64,000 nt of DNA from Alcaligenes endophyticus (GTDB lineage Bacteria > Pseudomonadota > Gammaproteobacteria > Burkholderiales > Burkholderiaceae_B): NCBI RefSeq assembly GCF_026344035.1, contig NZ_JAPKND010000002.1:392149-456148 (forward strand), given 5' to 3'. Shown piece after piece: positions 56,059-62,987 of this stretch (its first letter is position 1; every line of letters begins with the position of its first letter). The position numbers were made by a program, and so were the translations under genes. Below the pieces are notes generated by a model. The model was not told the DNA's origin, searched no databases, and saw only the letters and a program-made list of their open reading frames with translations.

Positions 56059-56492
56059 AAAGTTCAAATACTGACTGGGTGAATGTACGGTATGAAGAAG
56101 CAAACCGATCTACTGCTCAAAAAAATGCTGGGGTTACTGTAAGGTTTATGACCTCTCCCCTTGATGTTCCGGACATGTGGCGACACGTTGTTCAACCAAC
56201 ATCTTCGGGCGGAGCTGAATTTATTTTTGAGTTTAAGTATCTTGCAGCAAAGGAGCCTTTGCGTTCTTTTGTAAAGGATGGCGTTAAGTTGGAAGTAGGT
56301 AAAAACAGTAAACGAGTCTATCGAATTGTTATTCCTATTACCGAAGCTCCAGAGCCAGGAAAGAGTGTTGAGTTTAAGATTCAGTTGGTTGTTGATGAGT
56401 TTCGTGATTTAGATAAACAAGCTGATCTTCGCCCCACGCATTGGGGTGTTATTAAAGGCATGCTTGAAAAGCCTAATCTGCAGATGGCTTAA
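56055..56492 (+). CDS. Partner of the GAF-like membrane protein
   Basis: 145-residue soluble protein, unrecognised. It is mostly beta-strand (AEFIFEFKYLAAKEPLRSF, RVYRIVIPITEAPEPGKSVE, FKIQLVVDEFRDL), with a C-terminal tail. The ATG overlaps the upstream stop (ATGA), so the two products are made together and probably interact. It has no catalytic motif I can name. Confidence 0.65.
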   Translation: MKSSNTDWVNVRYEEANRSTAQKNAGVTVRFMTSPLDVPDMWRHVVQPTSSGGAEFIFEFKYLAAKEPLRSFVKDGVKLEVGKNSKRVYRIVIPITEAPEPGKSVEFKIQLVVDEFRDLDKQADLRPTHWGVIKGMLEKPNLQMA

Positions 56493-56615
56493 TAGCCCTA
56501 GGTTCTCACGCTGCCTCGGTTTGCTGATCAGGCAATCGCGCATTTAACGTTGACCTAGCGTGTCCTTCCACGCCGCCGCTCATGTGATGCCCCTCTTACG
56601 AAGGGCGAGTGTTAT

Positions 56616-57119
56616 TTACTTCGCAGCAAGAGCATGATTAACATCGTTCTGAATAGATGCTGCTGCCATTTGTAAAGAATTGATGTAACCCTCAAGCGCT
56701 GCAATGCGGTCACGTAGCAGATCTAGATCCTCTTTGTGGGCAGGCTCTTTAATGTTGACCTCAACACCTGCGATGTTTATTTTTGGCGCTGCAGACGTCT
56801 CATAGCCGCTTGCACTAAGCTCATCCGCGTGCGCTGCCAGAGCGTTACTAGAGGGCACATTAGAAATGGTTGCTGCCTTAATGGGGCCGGAGGCGATAGT
56901 GACAGCACGAGCACTTGCCTCGTCGACCAGCCACGCCGCAAGTGAAGGGGCTACTGCGTTATATGGAACGCCTGACTCGTTAACTGCAATAGAAAAGTCG
57001 TCAGCTCGGACAACAAAGCAACCTAGATTATTGGGCTCTGGTATATCGATGGCCTTAAGCTTTTCTAGCAGGGTGCACAGTGCCTCGTAGGATTCTCGGG
57101 CGATTTTTACGGCACTCAT
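56616..57119 (-). CDS. First gene of the leftward (pL) operon, hypothetical
   Basis: 167 residues, MSAVKIARESYEALCTLLEK at the start and a helical C-terminus (DLDLLRDRIAALEGYINSLQ). The middle (LGCFVVRADDFSIAVNESGV) is mixed. Function unknown. I start at ATG 57119, which has GGAG 7 bp upstream, although the frame stays open to 57317; that upstream part is discussed under the leader. It is the first gene downstream of the candidate pL promoter. Confidence 0.7.
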   Translation of the reverse strand: MSAVKIARESYEALCTLLEKLKAIDIPEPNNLGCFVVRADDFSIAVNESGVPYNAVAPSLAAWLVDEASARAVTIASGPIKAATISNVPSSNALAAHADELSASGYETSAAPKINIAGVEVNIKEPAHKEDLDLLRDRIAALEGYINSLQMAAASIQNDVNHALAAK

Positions 57120-57664
57120 GCTTGACTCCAGTTTGATTGGTGGGCTTCCTGCTCTGGTACAGGAGACGATCAATATCGTTACCGTTACGGCTATTCCCAG
57201 CACCCCGCCGTGGAGCTGAGGAGATCCAGCTAAGCTGGCCGCCTGGGTGCGGTGTAATTTCTTTAGTTGCTGGCCTCGGTTGAAGCCACCTACCAAAGCG
57301 CCCGCTTGAGCAGGCATCTTTTCTTCAGCTATTTAGCGCAACCAGAGAAGCTGAAAGAACTCAGAGCTAATGAATAGGGCAGATTGTTTTGCCTACCTCT
57401 AATCAAACGCATTACCCGCCATGCGCTCCACAGGCGTCTTTTCGGATCGCTGCCGTCGTTCGTTAAGGCACTATCAATGCCCGAACCGTACAGTTTTTCG
57501 CAGGTTTATCTCCAGCCCCTGCGCGTGTTGGGCTGCCGCGCAATCGCTTGCCGTAGGGCAGGGCGCGGTTATTTATCGTATGGATGCTGGTTAAAGAACA
57601 GTTTGGCTAGTGCCTGTAACTCTATTTGGCTGCCCTTTTGGGTAGGTTTGGTGAGTTGTTAAAT
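57120..57664 (-). ncRNA. Candidate structured pL leader (about 540 nt, untranslated)
   Basis: Between the candidate pL start (about 57660) and the first ribosome site there are about 540 bases with no convincing gene. On the minus strand two consecutive stem-loops occur. One has CCGCGC/GCGCGG outer and TGCC/GGCA inner stems (57536-57568); the next has CGCAGG/CCTGCG (57499-57523). A third hairpin (GCCTGC, loop TCAA, GCGGGC; 57300-57315) lies nearer the gene. Translations of this stretch resemble text I remember from spurious Ash/Icd-like phage annotations, suggesting conserved nucleic acid rather than protein. Confidence 0.4.
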
Positions 57665-57666
57665 AT

Positions 57667-57709
57667 AGATTAGCGCGCAGCTAATCACTTTGTCAATAGC
57701 GCTACGCTA
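57667..57709 (-). promoter_or_regulatory. Candidate oL/pL: two repressor operators and a leftward promoter
   Basis: On the minus strand: operator TAGCG-TAG-CGCTA (57697-57709), immediately followed by -35 TTGACA (57691-57696), an 18-bp spacer, and -10 TAATCT (57667-57672). A second operator (57671-57683, one mismatch in one half) overlaps the -10. A bound repressor would block the polymerase. The 43-bp module matches the one at oR/pR in 34 of 43 positions with the same geometry. Confidence 0.8.
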
Positions 57710-57849
57710 ATCTCATGTTTTGTGGAAATGTTTAGCGAATCACTCAGCGGAAGTGGAGCCGGAGAGTTGTGGAGAAGTTGTTTTTGATGATTAACTCTTC
57801 TATTTTTATTAATTCACCCTTCTCATAGGCTCAAGGTTATGGTGGCGAG

Positions 57850-58041
57850 ATGGGCGTTTGTGAGTTTGCGTCAGTGGTGGCAGGGTTTATGATGGACTGC
57901 AGGCAAAACAGCGTAATCCTGCCTAAGGTTATGGAAATTATCAGTGAGATTGGATATAGCGGAGAGTGGGGAGTTTCTGGAATAAATGCTGCTGGACGCT
58001 TGTGGCTCAACACGGTATTGGACGGAGGAAATAAAGAATAA
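57850..58041 (+). CDS. Possible small gene between oL and the terminator
   Basis: 63 codons starting ATG 57850, after GGTGGCGAG. The C-terminal part (SGINAAGRLWLNTVLDGGNK) looks protein-like, while the start region is less convincing. It is alone on the plus strand between oL and the terminator at 58150. Could be spurious. Confidence 0.3.
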   Translation: MGVCEFASVVAGFMMDCRQNSVILPKVMEIISEIGYSGEWGVSGINAAGRLWLNTVLDGGNKE

Positions 58042-58149
58042 AGAGACTAATGAATTCATAAATAAGGAAATCATGATGTGCTTGATAGATATAAGAGGTG
58101 GAAAATAAAAAAGAGCGCACAAGTACCTATGTGATAGAGTACAGACGAA

Positions 58150-58182
58150 AATAAAGCCCTCATACGAGGGCTTTATTTTTTT
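58150..58182. terminator. Strong terminator at the left end of the HEPN operon
   Basis: AATAAAGCCCTC (58150-58161) pairs with GAGGGCTTTATT (58166-58177), loop ATAC, with seven T following on the plus strand; on the minus strand TTTATTTT follows. A 12-bp stem serving both directions. It stops minus-strand transcription from the immunity genes before oL, the place of the lambda immunity terminator. Confidence 0.9.
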
Positions 58183-58224
58183 GTAGTAGATGCGAAGTTT
58201 TTAGTTTTTTTTACTCTCAACTGA

Positions 58225-59133
58225 TTATCTCTCAGATTTAATAATGCTATATGAAAAAACCGTTAAGAATATCGTTGATATCCAATATAGTGATTTTTTA
58301 TTGATTATTGAAAATAATTCGTCTATATCTCTAATATCTGTTGTTTCAATGTTTTTCGCTCCTCCGTTCATATAGTGAAAAAACCTATTTCTGATCGTTA
58401 TGATAAAAGATCCTACTTCAGGGTAGTTTATTGAAAGGGATCTAGGTTCCGATGTTGAGCTTGCTATCATAGCATCTGTACATAAGCTCTTTAGAATGTT
58501 GAATGTTTTGCTTTTCTCCTCATCAGTTTCATGGTCTATTATAAAATCTAGAGATGAGGAATATATAGGGTCTTCTAAATATACTGTTTTTACAAAATTT
58601 TTAAGAAAGCCAAGTTCTCCTATGTTTTTGTCGTTATTCATTAAATTTTTTAGAGAATTAAAAGTTTTTTCAAAATTATCTGTTTTTGATGCGTATATTA
58701 ATGGAAATGCATAAGAAATGTGTTCTAGAGTTCGGTATAAGAAAATAAAAGCACTTGAATGAATTTTTTTGCTTTGATAATAAAAGTAGTATGAAAGCTC
58801 GCTGAGGATATTGCTGTAGAATTTTCTATTTTTTAATTTATTTTCTTCTATATATTTAGCTAAATCTCCTAAAGTAAAATCTTCTCCTACGAGCGGAGGG
58901 AATTTTTTATCCCATGTTTGACCATAGTTTCGAAAATTAGCTGAGAAGTAATTTTCTTCCTGGTTGATTTTTTTAGAAGATTTTTTATGTTCTATTTTAA
59001 TAGATCCGCTAAGCATTCGGATTATTATTAAAATTTCAGGACTCCTTTCATTGACTTTTAGTATTTCAGGAAGTCTATCTAAGGTTCTTTGTGGAAGTCT
59101 CTCTTGATATGAAAATGCTTTTCGTGTGCTCAT
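58225..59133 (-). CDS. HEPN-like protein (candidate RNase effector)
   Basis: 302 residues, very AT-rich codon use, unlike its neighbours. All-helical in appearance. Near the C-terminus stands RNRFFH (R248-N249 to H253), which fits the RNxxxH active-site motif of HEPN ribonucleases; the segment IFLYRTLEHISYAFPLI (130-146) fits a packed HEPN helix. HEPN domains are the toxic part of many antiphage and toxin-antitoxin systems. It follows the DGMQR-motif gene with 1 bp between stop and ATG, so the pair is one operon. No signal peptide. The family is not one I can name, and the RNase role is inference. Confidence 0.6.
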   Translation of the reverse strand: MSTRKAFSYQERLPQRTLDRLPEILKVNERSPEILIIIRMLSGSIKIEHKKSSKKINQEENYFSANFRNYGQTWDKKFPPLVGEDFTLGDLAKYIEENKLKNRKFYSNILSELSYYFYYQSKKIHSSAFIFLYRTLEHISYAFPLIYASKTDNFEKTFNSLKNLMNNDKNIGELGFLKNFVKTVYLEDPIYSSSLDFIIDHETDEEKSKTFNILKSLCTDAMIASSTSEPRSLSINYPEVGSFIITIRNRFFHYMNGGAKNIETTDIRDIDELFSIINKKSLYWISTIFLTVFSYSIIKSER

Positions 59134-59134
59134 T

Positions 59135-60166
59135 TTACGAGGTTACCTCCATGAAATGTTCTATTAGCTCATCTTCGTCCATGATAGATAGTTTTTCATA
59201 TTCCTTTATAAATTCATTTGATAACTGTCTTCTGTATTTTCCTAGGTTTACTTTTGAGGCATTTATTGAGTTAAATGCTTTATCAAAAATTATTATGCTA
59301 GATAGAAATTCTTCAGGTGTTATGTGTTTTAAATTATCGTATGAGTTTTTTATTCCAACACAAAAACCTATTAGGTTGTTATTAACCCCAAACCATTGTT
59401 TTATTTCTGTGTCTTCGCTGAGTTTGTCTATTAGTTTTAGTATTTTTTGAAAGCTTAATTCTTGAGTTGATTCTCTATTATCTAGTATTCTTGTTACAAG
59501 AATTTCATCCATTTTTTCATCTATTATTTTATTGTTTTCATTGTTGACATTGTTTGTTAAGAATGCTAGATATCCTCTTGAGATATCTCCGAGATTAAAT
59601 GATCCTCTTATCGATTTCTCGGCTCTTGATTTCTCTGTTTGAACTGAAATGTTTTTTAGGTTATTGAAATCAAACATCTCAGATGTTAGTATTTCAATCT
59701 GGTGGCGAGGAGTCATTGGCTTTTGGCCATTATTTAAAGTTATCATTCTGTATAGTAGCTTGTCTTGATTGTTTGCTACTATTATATTTAAATATGCTAT
59801 ACGATTGTAGTCAAAATCCTCGTCCTCGGATGCTGATTTTAAGGTGTTAAGGCGTTGCATTCCATCTAATATATATCCAAATTCTAGATTTCGATTTATA
59901 AAGTTCTCAAAATCAGATACTTCGGAAAGATTGTTTTCTTCTTTGTCTATAAAGGCTATTGTGATCGGTGGCATAATGCAACCTCCGACTATGTCTGTTT
60001 GAAGTCTTTTGTAGAATTTTTTATCCTGAAGCTTTCGTTGGGCTTCAAATCTATTTATAAGAGGGTATAGGTCATCTAATGCCACCTTGTAAGTGGTTTT
60101 TCCCATTGCAACATAGCTATCTATGACGGTATCTAAGTCAGATGTAAAGATTTCTATTTTTTTCAT
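59135..60166 (-). CDS. DGQHR/ParB-like protein (motif DGMQR)
   Basis: 343 residues, very AT-rich. IVGGCIMPPITIAFI (59-73) followed by FGYILDGMQRLNTLK (96-110) matches the strand and ILDGQxRL motif shared by DGQHR (DndB-like) and DUF262 (GmrS-like) proteins of the ParB-like fold. RMITLNNGQKPMTPRHQIEI (140-159) corresponds to the xNNGQKP motif of the DGQHR group. Such domains bind DNA or nucleotides and act in DNA-modification sensing and restriction. ATG 60166 follows a weak GAG site; a TTG at 60178 is possible. It is the first gene of the operon with the HEPN-like gene. Exact role unknown. Confidence 0.6.
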   Translation of the reverse strand: MKKIEIFTSDLDTVIDSYVAMGKTTYKVALDDLYPLINRFEAQRKLQDKKFYKRLQTDIVGGCIMPPITIAFIDKEENNLSEVSDFENFINRNLEFGYILDGMQRLNTLKSASEDEDFDYNRIAYLNIIVANNQDKLLYRMITLNNGQKPMTPRHQIEILTSEMFDFNNLKNISVQTEKSRAEKSIRGSFNLGDISRGYLAFLTNNVNNENNKIIDEKMDEILVTRILDNRESTQELSFQKILKLIDKLSEDTEIKQWFGVNNNLIGFCVGIKNSYDNLKHITPEEFLSSIIIFDKAFNSINASKVNLGKYRRQLSNEFIKEYEKLSIMDEDELIEHFMEVTS

Positions 60167-60338
60167 GTTATTTCTCAAATTTAAGAAATGGATTTCAATG
60201 TGCGCAGATGTGATCCTGTGTGAAATTCTATTCTAATAAAAAATAAGTTGAAGGAGTTCTATTGTATATTAAGTTTGGTATGGGGTTTTAGCGTAAAATT
60301 TAACTAGGTTGTTACTATCATACTTGTTTAGGTAGTAG

Positions 60339-60360
60339 CATTACTTTACCATTACTTTAC
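60339..60360. repeat. Perfect 11-bp tandem repeat upstream of the immunity-region operon
   Basis: CATTACTTTAC occurs twice in a row (60339-60349, 60350-60360), a period of about one helical turn. It lies 173 bp upstream of the DGMQR-gene start. It might bind a regulator; no promoter could be fixed near it. Confidence 0.6.
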
Positions 60361-60523
60361 TCTAGCTTTCGTGAATACAATAATTGCAGACATTTTATCT
60401 GCCGGCCTCAATCAGTCTATAATCTTTTGTGTCTGTTTAAGATCCACTAGAGCAAGGGCAAGCCCCGGCAGCTGATCGCTGTGGCGTAGTTTTCTGACGC
60501 GTATTAACACTCAAATAAGCAGA

Positions 60524-60693
60524 GCATGATCACTTGCTGCCACTGGCTGAGCCGTCCCTACATACAAACACTTCGCCTTCGCAGTGCTATATGCCGCCTT
60601 TTTGCCGTTGCACGGTGCTCGCTGCGCATTGGCTGGTTGTGAGCTAGCCAGAGCAAACAAAGCCAACATCAGCGCAAGATAAAATGCTTTCGT
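60524..60693 (-). pseudogene. Decayed small secreted cysteine-rich protein gene
   Basis: Reading leftward from 60693: a first codon ACG where ATG is expected (CAAGG upstream), then a signal peptide KAFYLALMLALFALASSQPA NA and QRAPCNGKK. The rest of the family pattern, HCEGEVFVCRDGSASGSK, is found in another frame after a lost base. In-frame TAG and TGA codons flank it, and SC follows. I know similar small proteins with GKKGGI..HC.G..F.C.DGS.S.SK..C. At least four lesions: start, frameshift and two stops. The remaining 60179-60776 bases hold no other gene I can see. Confidence 0.6.
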
Positions 60694-60776
60694 ATAGCCT
60701 TGATTTACAAAACAACATTAAATTTAACTCTTGTTACTTCAAGCCTAAAAAAATCTCACTAGGGCTTGCTGTTCGG

Positions 60777-61487
60777 CTATTCCTTTTGCGTCGGGCTTTG
60801 TTGTGGCGGCGCTGGCATAGTAGGCTGAACGGAAGGCGCCTGTATGTATATAACTTCTTTTGCGGTATGGGGCGGAGTGGCAGTTGCCAAATAGATCTGG
60901 ACTCCAGCTAATAATATAGCAGCCCCTGCAATGACAATACCCAAAGCCCATTGGGTGGTGGTTAAGGCTGATTTAATGCCGGAAATTTCTCCACCTAATC
61001 CTGTTACTTCTCCGCCTAGGCCTTTAACCTCTCCCGAAATCTCGCCGCGTAGTCCTACCATCTCGCCTTTCACGGCCGCTAACTCACCTTTGAAGCCGCT
61101 TATTTCGCCGCGCAGCATAGCCATATCGGTTTTTTGCTCGCTAATCGACGCAGCTATTACAGAGAGTCTATCGACAATACTAGTTTGCATGGTAGCAATA
61201 TCAGCGCGCAACTCCGCCTGAGAAGCCTTGATGTCTGATCGTATGCTTCTTAGCTCTGCATCTAACTCGGGGCGGGATATGGTCTCAGTCATGGTTTTAT
61301 TATGCGTGATACCAAGCTGAGGATCAAGCAGCGCGTCATTTTCAGTTGGCTTTTTAGAAAAGCCGGACCTCAAGTCCTGCATAAAACTAGCGGCCGACCG
61401 CAAAGACTTGGGGTCTGTTGTAGCCTTGCTTAGTTCAGATAGATGCTTTTTACCCCACGCCTCTGTGGTGAGCAAACTTGCAGGCAT
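60777..61487 (-). CDS. Coiled-coil membrane protein with repeated Gly-Glu heptads
   Basis: 236 residues. N-terminal soluble part (about 1-70), long coiled coil (about 70-180), one membrane helix (about 182-205, ALGIVIAGAAILLAGVQIYL) and a Pro/Gln-rich tail. Within the coil a seven-residue unit of the form LxGEISG/LGGEVTG repeats several times (about 125-170). The layout is that of small coiled-coil membrane proteins (DUF1640-like). It starts 2 bp before the stop region of the 92-residue gene, so the two are coupled. Placed between cI and the HEPN operon it may be an accessory immunity gene. Confidence 0.7.
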   Translation of the reverse strand: MPASLLTTEAWGKKHLSELSKATTDPKSLRSAASFMQDLRSGFSKKPTENDALLDPQLGITHNKTMTETISRPELDAELRSIRSDIKASQAELRADIATMQTSIVDRLSVIAASISEQKTDMAMLRGEISGFKGELAAVKGEMVGLRGEISGEVKGLGGEVTGLGGEISGIKSALTTTQWALGIVIAGAAILLAGVQIYLATATPPHTAKEVIYIQAPSVQPTMPAPPQQSPTQKE

Positions 61488-61489
61488 TA

Positions 61490-61768
61490 TTAATCCCTAC
61501 GCTGTAGCTTTGGCTGCATGTTTTCTTCAATCTCTTTGGCAGGAGTGAAAATTGTATCCAGCACATCGTTAATCTCTGGCGCGATACCTTTTATCATCTC
61601 ATTGCCAGCCATGACAAACGCAAGTTGCGACGACTCCTCATAAGTAAGTACGCCGCGCTGAACCAGGGTAGCGGCTAAGCTTGTAACCGCCAATTTTACG
61701 CCTAGAATTTCTGCAATTAGCAAATTTCCAGCATCGTCTTGGTTTTCAATTTCGCCTTTCTGGTCCAC
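61490..61768 (-). CDS. Hypothetical protein (92 residues)
   Basis: Unrecognised soluble helical protein. GTG start at 61768 with GGAGA upstream. GNLLIAEILGVKLAVTSLAA followed by LVQRGVLTYEESSQLAFVMA suggests two packed helices. It is the first gene of a two-gene unit with the coiled-coil membrane protein, behind the terminator of the repressor gene. Confidence 0.65.
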   Translation of the reverse strand: MDQKGEIENQDDAGNLLIAEILGVKLAVTSLAATLVQRGVLTYEESSQLAFVMAGNEMIKGIAPEINDVLDTIFTPAKEIEENMQPKLQRRD

Positions 61769-61816
61769 GTTTCATCTCCAGTTATAAATAAAACTACAAT
61801 CAATAGCTTTAAGCCT

Positions 61817-61841
61817 AAAGAAAAAGGCCCGAGGGGGCCTT
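61817..61841 (-). terminator. Terminator of the repressor gene
   Basis: On the minus strand AAGGCCC, loop CCTC, GGGCCTT (61824-61841), followed by TTTCTTT. It begins 3 bp past the repressor stop. Confidence 0.85.
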
Positions 61842-61843
61842 GT

Positions 61844-62587
61844 TTAATCTAATCCAAATTTTTTGAACGCAATCGGTAATGCTCTTAAGACGCGCCCCAC
61901 GATGCGTGTAGCATCTGGTCGCTCATCCCACGGCCAAGAGGGGTAGGCAGTGTTATCTGAAATAACCGTTAAATGTTTGCCGACCAAAGAAAGCCTCTTG
62001 CACACCAGCTCATTACCATGAAGCAGGATGTAGATACTTTCGCCTAAATATTCCTGCACAGAGGTGTCCACAAACAGCAAATCGTCTGGATTGATGGTGG
62101 GCACCATTGAGTCTTTAGCAGCAACAATAATTTTGATTGCCGCATTTTTATTTGCTGAGCCAATCAACTGTTGTGCGACATCTATGGGCATTGCCATCGA
62201 GCGCACCACTTCTGGGTAGTCTTGGTTATAGACTCCTTCGCCGCAAGCCGCCTTTACATCCAGAAGCTCAAACACAGAAATATCCTCATCCGGAGCGGTT
62301 ATGGACGCTGATGCAGCGAGCACCCCGTCATCCAAATTCGAGGTAAAAGACGAAGGCGTATCCATCCAGCCGTGTGGCAGGCACAGGCTGACTTCTAGCT
62401 GGCGCGCAAGGTCTGACCCCATTGTCTTGGGCTTCAGTGTCTTGCTGTTGAGAGAGCCGTTTATTAGCTGGCTAAATGTTGAGTCGCGCTCGTTCCGCCC
62501 TGCGGCCCGATTCAGTGCTGCAGCAGACTCATATTTTTTAATCAGAGCTTTGAGGCGTTCTAGCCGAGTTTCTTCAACTGGTTTCAT
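61844..62587 (-). CDS. CI-like prophage repressor with LexA/S24 self-cleavage domain
   Basis: 247 residues. An N-terminal helix-turn-helix domain (about 5-75; FSQLINGSLNSKTLKPKTMG) binds DNA. The C-terminal S24 domain has Ser160 (KDSMVPT) and Lys197 (ELVCKRLS) as catalytic dyad, and Cys115-Gly116 (VKAACGEG) as the likely cleavage site, as in UmuD. RecA-stimulated self-cleavage would induce the prophage on DNA damage. The start ATG lies about 7 bp past a candidate pRM -10, so its message is probably leaderless, like lambda cI from pRM. Confidence 0.93.
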   Translation of the reverse strand: MKPVEETRLERLKALIKKYESAAALNRAAGRNERDSTFSQLINGSLNSKTLKPKTMGSDLARQLEVSLCLPHGWMDTPSSFTSNLDDGVLAASASITAPDEDISVFELLDVKAACGEGVYNQDYPEVVRSMAMPIDVAQQLIGSANKNAAIKIIVAAKDSMVPTINPDDLLFVDTSVQEYLGESIYILLHGNELVCKRLSLVGKHLTVISDNTAYPSWPWDERPDATRIVGRVLRALPIAFKKFGLD

Positions 62588-62592
62588 AAGTA

Positions 62593-62666
62593 GATTAAAT
62601 AGCGTTGCGCTAATCTTGTGGGTTAGCGCTCCGCTATTGACTTGATGATTAGTTCCGCGCTAATCT
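62593..62666. promoter_or_regulatory. Candidate oR with pR and pRM: three repressor operators
   Basis: Three 13-bp sites of type TAGCG-N3-CGCTA: 62600-62612 (perfect), 62624-62636 (perfect) and 62650-62662 (left half TAGTT), centres 24 and 26 bp apart. Rightward pR: -35 TTGACT (62637-62642), 18 bp, -10 TAATCT (62661-62666), with one operator abutting the -35 and one overlapping the -10. Leftward pRM: -10 TTTAAT (62599 to 62594) with a poor -35, as expected if bound repressor activates it. Confidence 0.85.
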
Positions 62667-62672
62667 TTGTTT

Positions 62673-62984
62673 ATGAAACTATCCGCTCTATACAAAACTC
62701 TCGATAAAAGCTCCCGAGAATCCCTTGCCAAGGGCTCAGGGATTAGCCCCGCTTATCTTTATCAAATAGCCACGCAATGGAACGGAAGAAGGCCATCGGT
62801 GGATGTGATTGGAAGGCTGCTTAGGGCGGATAGTCGTTTACATGCAGAAGACTTGATAAGTGAGTTTTCAACTGCTTTCAGTGAATGGCCAGAACTAAAG
62901 GAACATCAAATGCACGACCCTAAAGACACAGACAAAATTCCTGTTGGCCCTACTGACGTAATCACTAAAGGGGGGCGGGCATAA
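62673..62984 (+). CDS. YdaS/Cro-like antirepressor-type DNA-binding protein
   Basis: 103 residues. KLSALYKTLDKSSRESLAKG followed by SGISPAYLYQIATQWNGRRP and VDVIGRLLRADS gives a helix-turn-helix as in YdaS/Cro proteins encoded opposite a CI repressor. The ATG at 62673 is about 6 bp past the pR -10, so the message is probably leaderless; a TTG two codons upstream is less likely. It would bind the same operators and favour lytic growth. Confidence 0.88.
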   Translation: MKLSALYKTLDKSSRESLAKGSGISPAYLYQIATQWNGRRPSVDVIGRLLRADSRLHAEDLISEFSTAFSEWPELKEHQMHDPKDTDKIPVGPTDVITKGGRA

Positions 62985-62987
62985 CCT

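Noticed and set aside
57550..57662. Small leftward protein right after pL (frame ending LFFNQHPYDK)
   Set aside because: The frame looks protein-like but has no ATG, GTG or TTG after the preceding stop, so it was left as part of the leader.
57871..58122. Minus-strand hydrophobic frame of 83 codons
   Set aside because: Low-complexity composition, no ribosome site, and it overlaps the better plus-strand candidate and the terminator approach.
60205..60235. CRP-like site (TGTGATCCTGTGTGAAATTC)
   Set aside because: It resembles lac operator-region text by eye, but the halves are not symmetric at CRP spacing and no promoter could be placed.
60684..60951. Frames on both strands around 60.7-60.95 kb
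   Set aside because: They are shadows of the 3' end of the coiled-coil membrane protein gene and of the pseudogene region.
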